DNA of 64,000 nucleotides from NCBI RefSeq assembly GCF_900111595.1, contig NZ_FOHN01000005.1, positions 1 through 64,000 of the forward strand. The letters run 5' to 3'. This document shows positions 36,558-46,156 of this stretch, piece by piece; position 1 is the stretch's first letter, and each line of letters starts with the position of its first letter. Below the pieces are notes generated by a model, which did no database searches, was not told the origin of the DNA, and saw only the letters and a list, made by a program, of their open reading frames with translations. Both the position numbers and the translations under genes were made by a program. Source of the stretch: [Clostridium] polysaccharolyticum (GTDB lineage Bacteria; Bacillota; Clostridia; Lachnospirales; Lachnospiraceae).

Positions 36558-37205
36558 CTAAACTATTTTTCCTATTTCTTTTACGTCCTTTACAATAACC
36601 CTAGCCCCCTGTTCCATAAGAAATTCCTCATCACGGTATCCCCAGGCCACTGCGATTTCATCAATTCCAGCATTCTTAGCCACCTGAATATCTACTTCTG
36701 AATCTCCTATATACACGGCATGCTCTTTCTCCACATGGAACACCTTTAGAACTTCTAAAATGCTGTCAGGGTATGGTTTTCTTCGGACACCCTCTCTTTC
36801 CCCTGCCGTATAATCAAACAGATCTCCAAAATACTCTTTACACAAAGACTGTACTGCAAAATCTGCTTTATTGGATACCACTGCAAGTAAATGCCCGTTT
36901 TTCTTTAACTCTGTAAGCAATTCTGCCATACCGTCGTAAGGTTTCGTCTTATCTGCACAATGGAGCCTGTAATACTCTTTAAATGTTTTATAAACTTTTT
37001 CCAAAATCTCTGGTTCTGTTCCTTTCGGTACTGCCCGTTCTAGCAGTTTATAGATGCCATTGCCTATATAACTTCTTACTTGTTCCATCGTTTTTTCTGG
37101 AAAGCCTTGTGACTTTAATGCTACATTGGTGCTATCCGTTAAATCCTCTAAGGTCTCCAGAATCGTTCCGTCTAAATCAAATATTAGTAATTTATAATTT
37201 TTCAT
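36558..37205 (-). CDS. HAD-superfamily phosphatase (phosphoglycolate phosphatase-like)
   Basis: 215 residues. HAD motif I 'LLIFDLDGTILE' (nucleophile Asp near residue 9), motif II 'AVVSNKADF', motif III Lys in 'VRRKPYPDS' and motif IV 'AVYIGDSEVDIQVAK'. A helical C1 cap lies between motifs I and II ('SYIGNGIYKLLERAVP'), as in Gph/PpaX. It probably dephosphorylates a small phosphorylated metabolite. ATG 37205 has AAAGGAG; a longer frame to 37241 lacks a site. Confidence 0.88.
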   Translation of the reverse strand: MKNYKLLIFDLDGTILETLEDLTDSTNVALKSQGFPEKTMEQVRSYIGNGIYKLLERAVPKGTEPEILEKVYKTFKEYYRLHCADKTKPYDGMAELLTELKKNGHLLAVVSNKADFAVQSLCKEYFGDLFDYTAGEREGVRRKPYPDSILEVLKVFHVEKEHAVYIGDSEVDIQVAKNAGIDEIAVAWGYRDEEFLMEQGARVIVKDVKEIGKIV

Positions 37206-37466
37206 AGATCTCCTTTTTCCCACTTCATACCCGCTATGCATTCAGGTTCACTTTTTTAATCTTCTTTGTCTTATAGTCATAAAATTTGCGATTTACATCG
37301 GCATCATAAATTATATTCCGTCTGAGATAGTATAACACATTTTTAAATTTTTCAAAATATAGTTTACAACTCCCTAGAATTCTCCTTATTAATAGGTGTA
37401 ACGCAAAACACAACAAAGCATTACATAACCAAAAATCTATTCTATTAGAAAAGGAGAATGATATTT

Positions 37467-38405
37467 ATGAGTACAAAAGGAATTGATGTATCAACCTATC
37501 AAGGACAGCCTGACTGGGCCAGAGTAAAAGCAGACGGTGTACAGTTTGCCTTTATCCGTGCTGGATACGGCAAGAACAACATTGACCAGCGCTGTGATTA
37601 CAATGGAAGAAATTCTAAAGCCAACGGTGTCACACCACATTTTTACTGGTTCTCTTATGCACTAAACAAAGACATGGTAATCAATGAAGCACAGTATTTA
37701 ATTGCACAGGCAAAAAAATACACAAACAGCTGTATGCTGGCATGGGATTTTGAATATGATTCTATGGATTATGCAAGAAACAAAGGTGTCAGTATTTCAA
37801 AATCCACTTTAACGGACTGGGCAGCTGCATTCTGCCAGGAAGTTACGAAAGCAGGCTTTACTCCTGTAATCTATGCCAACGAAGACTATGTGAAAAACTA
37901 CATAAACGTAGATACGATTATCAGCCAGACAGGAGCAAAACTATGGTTTGCAAGATATTCAAACACCATTGGAAGTTACGGCTCCAATGCTTACATCTGG
38001 CAGTATTCCTCTTCAGGAACAGTTGCTGGAATCAGCGGAAATGTAGATATGAATATTGGCTATTTTGATGGTGTCCCTGAAACTGCTGCCTATACTTTAA
38101 ATACATTTGTCCGTGAGGTACAGGCTGCATGTGGTGCTTCCATAGATGGTGTTGCAGGTACAGAAACATTATCGAAAACTGTTACCGTTTCCGCTACGGT
38201 GAATAACAGACATGCTGTTGTTGCACCACTCCAAAGACGTTTAAATGCATTAGGTTATAATTGCGGTACTGCTGATGGTGTTGCTGGAAGCCTGTTTACT
38301 GCTGCAGTAAACAGCTACCAGAGAAATGTGCTTGGCTATGGCACTCAAGATGGCGAAATTACTGCCCGCGGAAAGATGTGGAAATCTTTGTTGGGCATGC
38401 TTTAA
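37467..38405 (+). CDS. GH25 muramidase (endolysin-like) with peptidoglycan-binding domain
   Basis: About 312 residues without a signal peptide. The GH25 barrel (1-200) has 'KGIDVSTYQGQPDW' (first Asp), 'FAFIRAGYG' and 'LAWDFEYDSMDY' with the Asp/Glu pair, ending in 'NVDMNIGYFDG'. Two PG_binding_1-like repeats follow (about 215-312, 'LQRRLNALGYNCGTADGVAG'). It cuts the MurNAc-GlcNAc glycan. Absence of a signal peptide is phage-endolysin-like and fits export through a holin, and a UviB-like holin gene lies 217 bases downstream on the other strand. ATG 37467 is chosen over 37458, which is too close to AAGGAG. Confidence 0.9.
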   Translation: MSTKGIDVSTYQGQPDWARVKADGVQFAFIRAGYGKNNIDQRCDYNGRNSKANGVTPHFYWFSYALNKDMVINEAQYLIAQAKKYTNSCMLAWDFEYDSMDYARNKGVSISKSTLTDWAAAFCQEVTKAGFTPVIYANEDYVKNYINVDTIISQTGAKLWFARYSNTIGSYGSNAYIWQYSSSGTVAGISGNVDMNIGYFDGVPETAAYTLNTFVREVQAACGASIDGVAGTETLSKTVTVSATVNNRHAVVAPLQRRLNALGYNCGTADGVAGSLFTAAVNSYQRNVLGYGTQDGEITARGKMWKSLLGML

Positions 38406-38477
38406 TCCTCCAGACTAGAAGCTTGCCTATAAACCATCAAGTGTAAAATTCGTTATCTCTTTCTCATATATAATAAT

Positions 38478-38525
38478 GACAGAGTCTTGCGTTTTGAACC
38501 CTTTGCAAGACTCTGTCTGTTATTC
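38478..38525 (+). terminator. Terminator of the GH25 gene
   Basis: GACAGAGTCTTGC (38478-38490) pairs perfectly with GCAAGACTCTGTC (38505-38517). The downstream T-run is short (TGTTATT). Confidence 0.75.
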
Positions 38526-38566
38526 CAAATGAAGTTTCTTCCATATATCAACGTATAATACCTGCA

Positions 38567-38610
38567 GTAAAAAGCCAGCTTATATGAACATCCTCATAAA
38601 AGCTGGCTTT
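38567..38610 (-). terminator. Terminator of the holin-like gene
   Basis: AAAGCCAGCTT (38571-38581) and AAGCTGGCTTT (38600-38610) form an 11-bp stem. The minus-strand transcript continues into U-rich sequence. Confidence 0.75.
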
Positions 38611-38621
38611 CATTTAATGGT

Positions 38622-38861
38622 TTATCTTTTCTTATCATTTTCTTTAAAAAGCTTGAACAGATTATTTATCTGTTTATCCATGCTGGTAAGCAAAGAGTAC
38701 TTGTCTGTCAGATCTGACAGCAGCATCTGGTATTTTTGTTCTCTCTCCTCTTGCCGTTCATCTAGTTTATCGTTCTTCTTAATGGTATACAATAGCAAAA
38801 ATACAAAGAGAACTGTCCAGATTCCTTGTGACTGGGTTACGGATAATAAAACTTCTTCCAT
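38622..38861 (-). CDS. BhlA/UviB-family holin-like peptide
   Basis: 79 residues: one N-terminal membrane helix (about 12-30, 'GIWTVLFVFLLLYTI') and a long, charged, coiled-coil-like tail ('KKNDKLDERQEEREQKYQML'). This is the BhlA/UviB architecture known from phage-like and bacteriocin-release holins. It is convergent with a signal-less GH25 lysozyme gene and divergent from a small sigma-factor gene, so it may let the lysozyme or another protein out. Confidence 0.82.
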   Translation of the reverse strand: MEEVLLSVTQSQGIWTVLFVFLLLYTIKKNDKLDERQEEREQKYQMLLSDLTDKYSLLTSMDKQINNLFKLFKENDKKR

Positions 38862-39046
38862 TCCACCACCTCCTCTTCCATTTACTATGTAATAATCCCT
38901 GCTTTCTTATTTTAGCAACTAGTTTATCAAAAAATTCATTATTCTTATAATATAGATAATTTTATGTACGAAATTACATTTTTCTTATTTTTTAGTTTCT
39001 AAATTACATTTTCTCTCCCTATTAATAAGGGAGGGGAGGATATTAT

Positions 39047-39568
39047 ATGGAGCAAGTATTACTAAAGCATGTAAAACACTATTTAACCTATGGGGATCAG
39101 CAGGATTTTAACGCTATCTTAAAATATTTCCAGCCGTTGATCCGAAAATATGCAAAGAAACTTTATTATCTGGAATTTGAGGACAGTACTCAGGAACTTA
39201 GTATGGCAATCTATGAAGCACTTCAAAAAATGACCTATCTTACCACTGAATTTGCATGTATTTCTTATTTTCAAAAAGCAGTTTACCATCGCTTTTGCAA
39301 ACTTTACGCACATAGTGCACAAGAACAGAAAAAACTGGAAAATCAAGTGCCTTATGAAGAACTTATAACTGCTTCTTTTGACTCGTCCATCAGCGACAGA
39401 CTATTTATTTTAGAATTAAAAGAGGAACTTCATTCCATGTGCGAAATCAAGCGAACCATTCTTATTTTACTGTTAAGCGGATATACGGATAAGGATATTG
39501 GGAGAAAATTAAACTGCTCCAGGCAATATATAAACCGTATCAAAAAAAGTCTCTTGCCTGAAAAATAA
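39047..39568 (+). CDS. Small sigma-70-like factor (UviA/TcdR-like by context)
   Basis: 173 residues. The N-terminal part has region 2-like text ('FNAILKYFQPLIRKYAKKLY', 'DSTQELSMAIYEALQKM', 'FACISYFQKAVYHRFCKLY'). The C-terminal part is a region 4 HTH ('LLSGYTDKDIGRKLNCSRQY'). It may be an alternative sigma for a nearby function. In Clostridium, sigma factors of the UviA/TcdR kind sit next to holins (UviB, TcdE), and the arrangement here is alike, but sequence-level membership needs a profile search. ATG has GGAGG at seven bases. Confidence 0.78.
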   Translation: MEQVLLKHVKHYLTYGDQQDFNAILKYFQPLIRKYAKKLYYLEFEDSTQELSMAIYEALQKMTYLTTEFACISYFQKAVYHRFCKLYAHSAQEQKKLENQVPYEELITASFDSSISDRLFILELKEELHSMCEIKRTILILLLSGYTDKDIGRKLNCSRQYINRIKKSLLPEK

Positions 39569-39579
39569 GAACTACAAAA

Positions 39580-39652
39580 CAGCCAATCCCTATACTTTTC
39601 CCAGTCATTCGAATTATACTCTCTGGGATCATATAGAGATTGGCTGCTTTTC
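39580..39652. terminator. Bidirectional long hairpin terminator
   Basis: CAGCCAATC (39580-39588) pairs with GATTGGCTG (39638-39646), with inner CTATA/TATAG and TCCCAG/CTGGGA stems. CTTTTCC follows on the plus strand. It separates the sigma gene from the convergent carboxypeptidase gene. Confidence 0.72.
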
Positions 39653-39680
39653 CATTCTATACTATATTAAAATATGCCAG

Positions 39681-40991
39681 TTACACACCACATAAAAACT
39701 GATTGAAAATTTTATGTAAACACCATTTATAATCCAGTTTTTTCACTTCTTTTGCTGCATATACCAAATATTCTCTAAGAATTTCATCTCCCAGCTTATA
39801 CTTCACCTTTCCTGCCACATCTCCTGCTTTCACAGGTGCTTTCAAAGATTGTGCTATTTGATATACTGGTTCTGCCATTTCTCCTTTTTTTAAAAGAACC
39901 ATCAAAGATTCGTCCTGCTCAAAATCCACTTCCAGAGGCACACTTGCCTCTTCTGATAAAATTCCCGATTCTGGAATCCCATTTTCTACCGGAATTGGAT
40001 TAAAGGTGACAGATTTATCCAATACATCTGTAAAATGATAATTCTGAATTCCATATTCCATAAGTTTTCTGGTATCTTTCCATTTATAAGCCTTGTGATT
40101 GGGCCAGCCACAGCCTAACAATGCCACAATAAAGGTTCTCTCATTGCGTACAACCGCACCTACATAACAGTATCCCGCCTTTGAAGTAAAACCTGTTTTT
40201 CCAGATAAAGCACCTTCCATCATAGATAGAAATGCATTATGGTTGACTGCAGAAAAACTTCTAGAACCTGCCTCATTGGAAAAGGCTGCTGCTGGCGTCC
40301 TGGTTATCTCAAGAAATTCTTTGCTTTTTGGAGACTGTTTAATACAGTAGCGCATAATTTTTGCCAGTTCTACGGCCGTTGTTCCATGCTGTCCCTGATG
40401 ATCCGAAGCATCTAGGCCATTTGGTGTCACAAAATGACTTTGAGTACATCCAATATCCATAGCCTTCTGATTCATCATTGCAGCAAAGCCTTCCACAGAA
40501 CCACCCACATGTTCCGCAATCGCAACTGCACTGTCATTGTGAGACTCTAACATTAGGGAAAGAAGAAGGTTTTTCAACTTAAACTGCTCACCAGACTGGG
40601 CACCTAGCTGAACATCTGGCTGTTTTGCAGCATTTTGAGAGATCGTAACTACATCTTCTAAATCGGCATTCTCTAACGTTACAATGCAAGTTAAAATCTT
40701 AGTGGTACTTGCATTTGCCTTTTTATCATATCCATTTTTTTCAAAAAGTACACGTCCACTGTCTCCATCTAGCAAACAGGCTGACTGGGCATAGAGCTGG
40801 CTTAACTCCTTAGGGATATCTAAGGAATCCTTATCACTTTCCTTTTTATTGGCAACCTCAGTCTGCCCTTTAGCCATTACCTGCCAGGAAGGAACTGGAA
40901 AAATCAAAGCACCCATCAATGCCAGTATTTCTATTATGGAAACCAGTTTAAAACCATCTCGAAGTCTTGACCACAAAAAAACCACATCCAT
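39681..40991 (-). CDS. D-alanyl-D-alanine carboxypeptidase (DacF/PBP5 family)
   Basis: About 436 residues: signal/anchor near the N-terminus and a penicillin-binding S11 domain with all three motifs, 'ANASTTKIL' (Ser and Lys of SxxK), 'LESHNDSAV' (SxN) and 'LSGKTGFTSKAG' (KTG). A beta-rich C-terminal domain follows ('FEQDESLMVLLKKG'). It trims pentapeptide stems in peptidoglycan. Start is uncertain: ATG 40991 has a weak GGAATAAG upstream, and ATG 41027 has no site at all. Confidence 0.9.
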   Translation of the reverse strand: MDVVFLWSRLRDGFKLVSIIEILALMGALIFPVPSWQVMAKGQTEVANKKESDKDSLDIPKELSQLYAQSACLLDGDSGRVLFEKNGYDKKANASTTKILTCIVTLENADLEDVVTISQNAAKQPDVQLGAQSGEQFKLKNLLLSLMLESHNDSAVAIAEHVGGSVEGFAAMMNQKAMDIGCTQSHFVTPNGLDASDHQGQHGTTAVELAKIMRYCIKQSPKSKEFLEITRTPAAAFSNEAGSRSFSAVNHNAFLSMMEGALSGKTGFTSKAGYCYVGAVVRNERTFIVALLGCGWPNHKAYKWKDTRKLMEYGIQNYHFTDVLDKSVTFNPIPVENGIPESGILSEEASVPLEVDFEQDESLMVLLKKGEMAEPVYQIAQSLKAPVKAGDVAGKVKYKLGDEILREYLVYAAKEVKKLDYKWCLHKIFNQFLCGV

Positions 40992-41074
40992 TCTATACTT
41001 ATTCCATTTAATATATGAAATAAGCATAGTGATTATGAATGTGATTTCATAGGGTTTATAGGGTAAGGGGTTCC

Positions 41075-42373
41075 TTATTTCCGTTCCATGTCTTTTGGCA
41101 GCACTAAATTAGAGATTAAAGCAATTAAAAATACAACTGCTACGCAATTGCTTGCAAATACATTTTGTACAACGGCTGGAAATATAGAAAAAATCTCTGG
41201 TACTTGCGTAAATCCAATTCCCACACTTAAAGACAATGCTGCAATTGTAATATTTCTCTGAGAAAATCCGCATCTGCTGATCATCTGAATGCCACTTGCT
41301 ACAATTGTGCCAAACATCATAATAGTACATCCGCCTAAAACTGCCTCTGGCAATGTTCCAAGCAAAGCTCCAACTGCCGGAAATAAACCTGCCAATACCA
41401 TAATAACAGCTCCAGCCCCTATTGCATAACGATTTACAACTTTCGTCATAGCTATCAGACCTACATTCTGGCTAAAAGAAGTAATTGGCAGACACCCAAA
41501 GATGGAAGATAAAGAACTGACAAATCCATCGCATGCAATAGAACCTGCAATTTCTTTCTCCGTTACTTCCCTTCCTAATCCTGACATTGCAAGAGCAGAC
41601 GTATCTCCTATCGTCTCCGTTGCGGACACTAGGAAAATCAGCGTAACAGATATAATTGCACTTATATTAAATTTCGGTGCAAAAGGCATAATCTGTGGCA
41701 GTGAAATAATGCCGCTATGGGTTACACTTGAGAAATCAACCATTCCCATAAAGCATGCCGCAATGTATCCTATAATAAGCCCAAATAGAACATTTAACTG
41801 TTTCCAATAAGATTTTGCAAATATGTGAAACAAAAAACAGCATAATAAGGTTATCGTACCTGCTATCAGGTTCTTGGCAGAACCAAAATCTTTTGCGCCA
41901 TTTCCACCACCAAATGAATTTGCACCTACATTTAATAAACTGAAACCAATAGAAATTACGACACAAGCAGCAACAATAGGAGTAATAAACTTTCTCCAGT
42001 ACTTTGCAAACAGTCCAAGAATACCTTCTATAATGCCGCCCACTAACACAGCACCCATAGCGGTTCCATAATCATATGTACTGGCAACAAAACATAAAAC
42101 CGTAACAAACGTAAAACTGATTCCCATTACAACTGGAAGTCCAGAACCAATTTTCCATAGTGGAAAAAGCTGAATCAAGGTTCCAATTCCCGCAACTAAC
42201 ATTGCACTTTGAATCAGTTTCGCCATTTGTCCAGAGCCAATCCCTGCTGCACCTGCAACAATAAAAATCGGAGTAATATTGGCAACAAACATTGCTAAAA
42301 TATGCTGCAAGCCAAATGGTACAGCCTGTCCAAGGGAAATCTTCCCGTCTAGTTTATATATATTCTCTTTCAT
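41075..42373 (-). CDS. pbuX: Xanthine/purine permease (NCS2 family)
   Basis: 432 residues with about 12-14 membrane segments. NCS2 blocks are 'FGLQHILAMFVANITPIFIV' near residue 20, 'SATETIGDTSALAMSGLGR' near 250 (the QNxGLLxxTxVxSR region follows as 'FSQNVGLIAMTKVVNRYA'). It lies 65 bases downstream of xpt, so the pair imports and salvages xanthine. Uric acid or uracil transport by this family is possible, but the xpt partner favours xanthine. Confidence 0.9.
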   Translation of the reverse strand: MKENIYKLDGKISLGQAVPFGLQHILAMFVANITPIFIVAGAAGIGSGQMAKLIQSAMLVAGIGTLIQLFPLWKIGSGLPVVMGISFTFVTVLCFVASTYDYGTAMGAVLVGGIIEGILGLFAKYWRKFITPIVAACVVISIGFSLLNVGANSFGGGNGAKDFGSAKNLIAGTITLLCCFLFHIFAKSYWKQLNVLFGLIIGYIAACFMGMVDFSSVTHSGIISLPQIMPFAPKFNISAIISVTLIFLVSATETIGDTSALAMSGLGREVTEKEIAGSIACDGFVSSLSSIFGCLPITSFSQNVGLIAMTKVVNRYAIGAGAVIMVLAGLFPAVGALLGTLPEAVLGGCTIMMFGTIVASGIQMISRCGFSQRNITIAALSLSVGIGFTQVPEIFSIFPAVVQNVFASNCVAVVFLIALISNLVLPKDMERK

Positions 42374-42438
42374 CTTAATCTTCCTCGTTTATTCTCTTTC
42401 TGTTTTTTTATACTGATAACATAAATTCTGTATACAAA

Positions 42439-43017
42439 TCAGGAACGAAATACAATTTCCCCTGTTTTTGCATCCATAGATTCTATAATAGCAAGTGACT
42501 CTAAGCGAACACCCTTCTGACGAATCAGCCTGCCTCCTTTTTGAAATCCTTTTTCAACTGCAATACCGATTCCTTCCAGAACTGCACCAGAATCCATAAC
42601 CATATTCATAAGCCCCTCTAATGCACATCCATTTGCAAGGAAATCATCAATGATTAACACATGATCCTCTTTTCCTAGAAACTTCTTAGACACTATTACA
42701 TCGTAATCTTTGCTATGGGTGAAAGAATGTATCTTTGATGTATACACCTCACCATCAATGTTAAGTGTCTGCGTTTTTTTGGCAAATACAACTGGCACGC
42801 CAAATTGCTGTGCAGCAATACATGCGATTCCAATACCAGATGCCTCAATTGTTAAAATCTTATTAATTGGTTTGTCTTCAAATAACCGTTTCCACTCTTT
42901 CCCCAGTTCTGCAAACAAGGCTGTATCCATCTGGTGGTTTAAAAAACTGTCTACCTTCAGAATATTTCCTTCTTTCACTACACCGTCTCTTCTGATTCTT
43001 TCTTCCAGTAACTTCAT
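42439..43017 (-). CDS. xpt: Xanthine phosphoribosyltransferase
   Basis: 192 residues, the usual size for Xpt. It starts '[14 protein letters not shown]' like its orthologues and has '[10 protein letters not shown]', '[19 protein letters not shown]' and the PRPP loop '[17 protein letters not shown]'. It makes XMP from xanthine and PRPP. First gene of xpt-pbuX. Unlike many Firmicutes xpt operons it has no purine riboswitch in the 170 bases upstream, only a plain promoter. Confidence 0.95.
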   Translation of the reverse strand: MKLLEERIRRDGVVKEGNILKVDSFLNHQMDTALFAELGKEWKRLFEDKPINKILTIEASGIGIACIAAQQFGVPVVFAKKTQTLNIDGEVYTSKIHSFTHSKDYDVIVSKKFLGKEDHVLIIDDFLANGCALEGLMNMVMDSGAVLEGIGIAVEKGFQKGGRLIRQKGVRLESLAIIESMDAKTGEIVFRS

Positions 43018-43066
43018 CTGTTATTCCCTTGCCTTTCTCTTTTTTATGTTGAACATAGCCTGTTTT

Positions 43067-43094
43067 ATTATATCACATAATACCAAGGTTACAA
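43067..43094 (-). promoter_or_regulatory. Promoter of xpt-pbuX
   Basis: Minus strand -35 TTGTAA (43089-43094), 16-base spacer, -10 TATAAT (43067-43072). It lies 50 bases before the start codon, which leaves no room for an aptamer downstream of it. Confidence 0.55.
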
Positions 43095-43229
43095 TAGCTT
43101 GCCTTTTTTCATAAAACAGATATTTCATATAAATATTAGATTATTTATATTCCCTCTCCAGCCTAGCCACGATATCATATATATATACGATATCCTGTAT
43201 ATAATAAAAAATCAAAGGAGGTTATAACA

Positions 43230-45698
43230 ATGTATCTAAAAAAACAGAAACTTATTAAACGAACCTTTGCTGGCCTGTTAGCAATGGCTACCATGTTGGC
43301 TTCACAGCCATGTGGGTATTTTGACTTACAAAGTAACCATTCTAACCAGACAGTTAAGGCAGCTTCTTCCATTACTGAAAAAGCAGACAGTCCATTTTCC
43401 TGGGACAATGCCAATGTGTATTTCCTATTAACAGACCGGTTTAAAAATGGAAACACATCAAACGACCACTCTTACAACAGAGGATTATATCAGAATGGAA
43501 GCAAGATTAACTATGCAAACAATGCGGCAACCTTCCACGGTGGTGACTTCAAAGGAATCACAGACAAGATTAACGATGGCTATTTTGATAATTTAGGTGT
43601 CAATGCCATCTGGTTAAGTGCTCCTTATGAACAGATCCATGGTTATGTAATTGGCAGTGACGCTTCTGAAAGTTACGCCCACTACTCTTACCATGGTTAT
43701 TATGTTCTGGATTACACCACAACAGACAAAAACTTCGGTACCAGAGAGGAATTTAAAACACTTGTAGATACTGCCCATGAGCACGGAATCCGTATTGTAC
43801 TGGATGTAGTTATGAACCACGCTGGCTACAACACTTCTTACGACATGAATGAATACGGATTTGGTACATTAAAAAATGGCTGGCAGAATGCTTATTACCG
43901 TGCTTCCGGCATCAACAACTCTACTTACCACAATGTAATTGACTATAATTCTTCCAGCTATGACTGGGGAAAATGGTGGGGCAATGACTGGATTCGTTCT
44001 GGATTACCTGGTTATCAGGCTGGAGACAATTCAGACCAGAGACAGAACCTAAGTGGATTACCTGATTTCCGTACAGAATCCCAGAACCGTGTATCCATCC
44101 CTACATTCCTAAAAACCAAATGGGAACGTGAAGGCAGATACAGCCAGGAATACAACGGACTTACTTCTTATCTTTCCTCCCACAATAAAAATATGACGGT
44201 TACCAACTGCATTACCTACTGGCTTCAGTCCTGGGTACGTGAATTCGGAATTGATGGTTTCCGCTGTGACACTGCAAAACACGTAGATTTAGCTTCCTGG
44301 AGTACTTTGAAATCAGCTTGTACAGAAGCCTTGGCAGACTGGAAAGCAAAAAATCCTAGCAAAGCAATGGACGATACTCCATTCTGGATGACTGGCGAAG
44401 TATGGGGACATGGGGTTTACAAAGACTCCTATTATTACAATGGTGGTTTTGATTCTATCATTAACTTCAGTACTCAAGGTGGTAATGGCTTAGACAAATA
44501 TAACGTTGCCAATACATACAATGAATACGCAAGCAAAATTAATTCCGATCCATATTTCAATGTATTATCCTACATTTCCTCTCACGACACCATATTAGCA
44601 AGGGGAGATTCTATCTATAATGGTTCTTCCTTCCTGTTATGTCCAGGCGGTGTCCAGATCTATTATGGTGACGAAACAAACCGTCCTTATGACTATAATG
44701 CTGATAAAGGTGGAAATCATGATGTTCGTAGTGATATGAACTGGAACAGCATTGACCAGAATGTACTTTCCCACTGGCAAAAAGTTGGTACATTCCGTAA
44801 AAACCACATTTCAGTAGGTGCAGGCCAGAATGCTTCCCTTTCTACAACCAGCGGAATTGCATTTTCCAGAACCTATTCAAATTCAGCCAAAAATATCTAT
44901 GATAAAATTGCTGCCTGCATTGGATGTTCCAATAATGCCAACGTTACGATTACTGTTTCCTCTTTATGGGCAAACGGAACAACTCTTCGAAATGCTTACG
45001 ACAATACTACCGTAACTGTACAGAATGGAAAAGTAACTTGTAACAGCGGAAAGAACGGAACCATTTTATTAGAACAGGCGAATGGGGTTATCCCAACACC
45101 TACGCCTTCTGCTGCTCCGACAAACACACCACAGCCATCTAACCAGCCATCTGAATGCGTGAATACTGTTTATATCAAATCCGACTTTGTTCCTTATGTG
45201 TATGCTTGGAAAGGCACTAATACAGAATTAGCTGGTACTTGGCCTGGTACTAGAATGACTCAGACAGAAAATGGCTATTACAAATTCGTACTAGGTGGAA
45301 CAGCCAAATACAACATAGTCATCAACAATGGTTCTGGCTGGCAGACAGCCGATATCACAGGTTTGTCTGGGAAGAACTGGATTACGGTTAAGAACAACAT
45401 GTCTTATACCATTGACAAAACAGAAAGACCTACAAAAGACATCGTATACATTGACTCTGATTTTGTTCCTTATGTATATGCATGGAAAGGATCTGGTACT
45501 ATTTTATCAGGTTCATGGCCTGGTACAAAACTGACTCAGAAAAATGCTGATGGATATTATGTACTGGACTTAAATAGTACAGATAGTTATAACTTAGTGT
45601 TAAATAACGGTTCTGGCAGACAGACTGCTGATATTAAAGGCTTAAAGGGCAGCACTTATATTCGACTGAATAACGATATGTCCTATACCATCCAATAA
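43230..45698 (+). CDS. Secreted alpha-amylase (GH13) with two CBM26-like starch-binding repeats
   Basis: 822 residues. Signal peptide (cleavage near Ala46), GH13 barrel with 'DVVMNHAG' (region I), 'GFRCDTAKH' (nucleophile Asp), 'MTGEVWG' (acid Glu) and 'YISSHDT' (transition-state Asp). After a Pro/Thr linker ('PTPTPSAAPTNTPQPS', about residue 625) come two homologous 80-residue modules starting 'VYIKSDFVPYVYAWKGTNTE' and 'VYIDSDFVPYVYAWKGSGTI', typical of CBM26. It degrades starch outside the cell. No wall anchor is seen. ATG has AAAGGAGG. Confidence 0.95.
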   Translation: MYLKKQKLIKRTFAGLLAMATMLASQPCGYFDLQSNHSNQTVKAASSITEKADSPFSWDNANVYFLLTDRFKNGNTSNDHSYNRGLYQNGSKINYANNAATFHGGDFKGITDKINDGYFDNLGVNAIWLSAPYEQIHGYVIGSDASESYAHYSYHGYYVLDYTTTDKNFGTREEFKTLVDTAHEHGIRIVLDVVMNHAGYNTSYDMNEYGFGTLKNGWQNAYYRASGINNSTYHNVIDYNSSSYDWGKWWGNDWIRSGLPGYQAGDNSDQRQNLSGLPDFRTESQNRVSIPTFLKTKWEREGRYSQEYNGLTSYLSSHNKNMTVTNCITYWLQSWVREFGIDGFRCDTAKHVDLASWSTLKSACTEALADWKAKNPSKAMDDTPFWMTGEVWGHGVYKDSYYYNGGFDSIINFSTQGGNGLDKYNVANTYNEYASKINSDPYFNVLSYISSHDTILARGDSIYNGSSFLLCPGGVQIYYGDETNRPYDYNADKGGNHDVRSDMNWNSIDQNVLSHWQKVGTFRKNHISVGAGQNASLSTTSGIAFSRTYSNSAKNIYDKIAACIGCSNNANVTITVSSLWANGTTLRNAYDNTTVTVQNGKVTCNSGKNGTILLEQANGVIPTPTPSAAPTNTPQPSNQPSECVNTVYIKSDFVPYVYAWKGTNTELAGTWPGTRMTQTENGYYKFVLGGTAKYNIVINNGSGWQTADITGLSGKNWITVKNNMSYTIDKTERPTKDIVYIDSDFVPYVYAWKGSGTILSGSWPGTKLTQKNADGYYVLDLNSTDSYNLVLNNGSGRQTADIKGLKGSTYIRLNNDMSYTIQ

Positions 45699-45710
45699 AT
45701 AACCATTACC

Positions 45711-45752
45711 AAGCTGTGTCTTCATCTTAACAGGTGAAGACACAGCTTTTTA
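45711..45752 (+). terminator. Alpha-amylase terminator
   Basis: AAGCTGTGTCTTCA (45711-45724) pairs perfectly with TGAAGACACAGCTT (45735-45748), then a T-run. Confidence 0.9.
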
Positions 45753-46044
45753 CATTACTGGAAAAGTTCTTATTTCCAATAATGCCGTTTATGAACATAT
45801 AACATAAAAAATACGCCCTAAAGGACAGGTGCTAAACATACACACCAAAACAAAGCCAACCGCAGTTTGCTCAATTTAGAAATCCCAAAAAAAACTCACA
45901 AACATATGATAGAAAACGAAAGAATGTGATATAAGAAGCAGTCCATAAATGCTAAGATATAACCATCAGCAGAAGTTCTACATACTCTCCTGATTCTTTG
46001 GATTATGTGGAACTTTAACACAAATTAACGGGGTAACTGATAAA

Positions 46045-46156
46045 ATGTTCGGTAAAAGAAAACTAAAAAGCCATCTAAGTATCTGGACTTACAGGCATCA
46101 CTATTGGGGTAGCTGCTGCTTGGGTTTTCTTTCCACATGAGGAGGTATTTTTATGA
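46045..46156 (+). pseudogene. Frameshifted small membrane-protein gene before the GH16 gene
   Basis: ATG 46045 opens 'MFGKRKLKSHLSI', and after a shift near 46080 the next frame reads 'SGLTGITIGVAAAWVFFP', a good membrane helix, ending in a TGA that overlaps the GH16 start codon (ATGA). The two halves together would make a basic-start single-helix protein of about 37 residues coupled to the glucanase. As written it is broken. The remaining 45760-46044 shows no gene. Confidence 0.3.

Noticed and set aside
43018-43180. Purine riboswitch expected upstream of xpt-pbuX
   Set aside because: No TATA-x-GGGTTTC-type aptamer core or P2/P3 loop text could be found on the minus strand; the promoter lies only about 50 bases before xpt, leaving no room.
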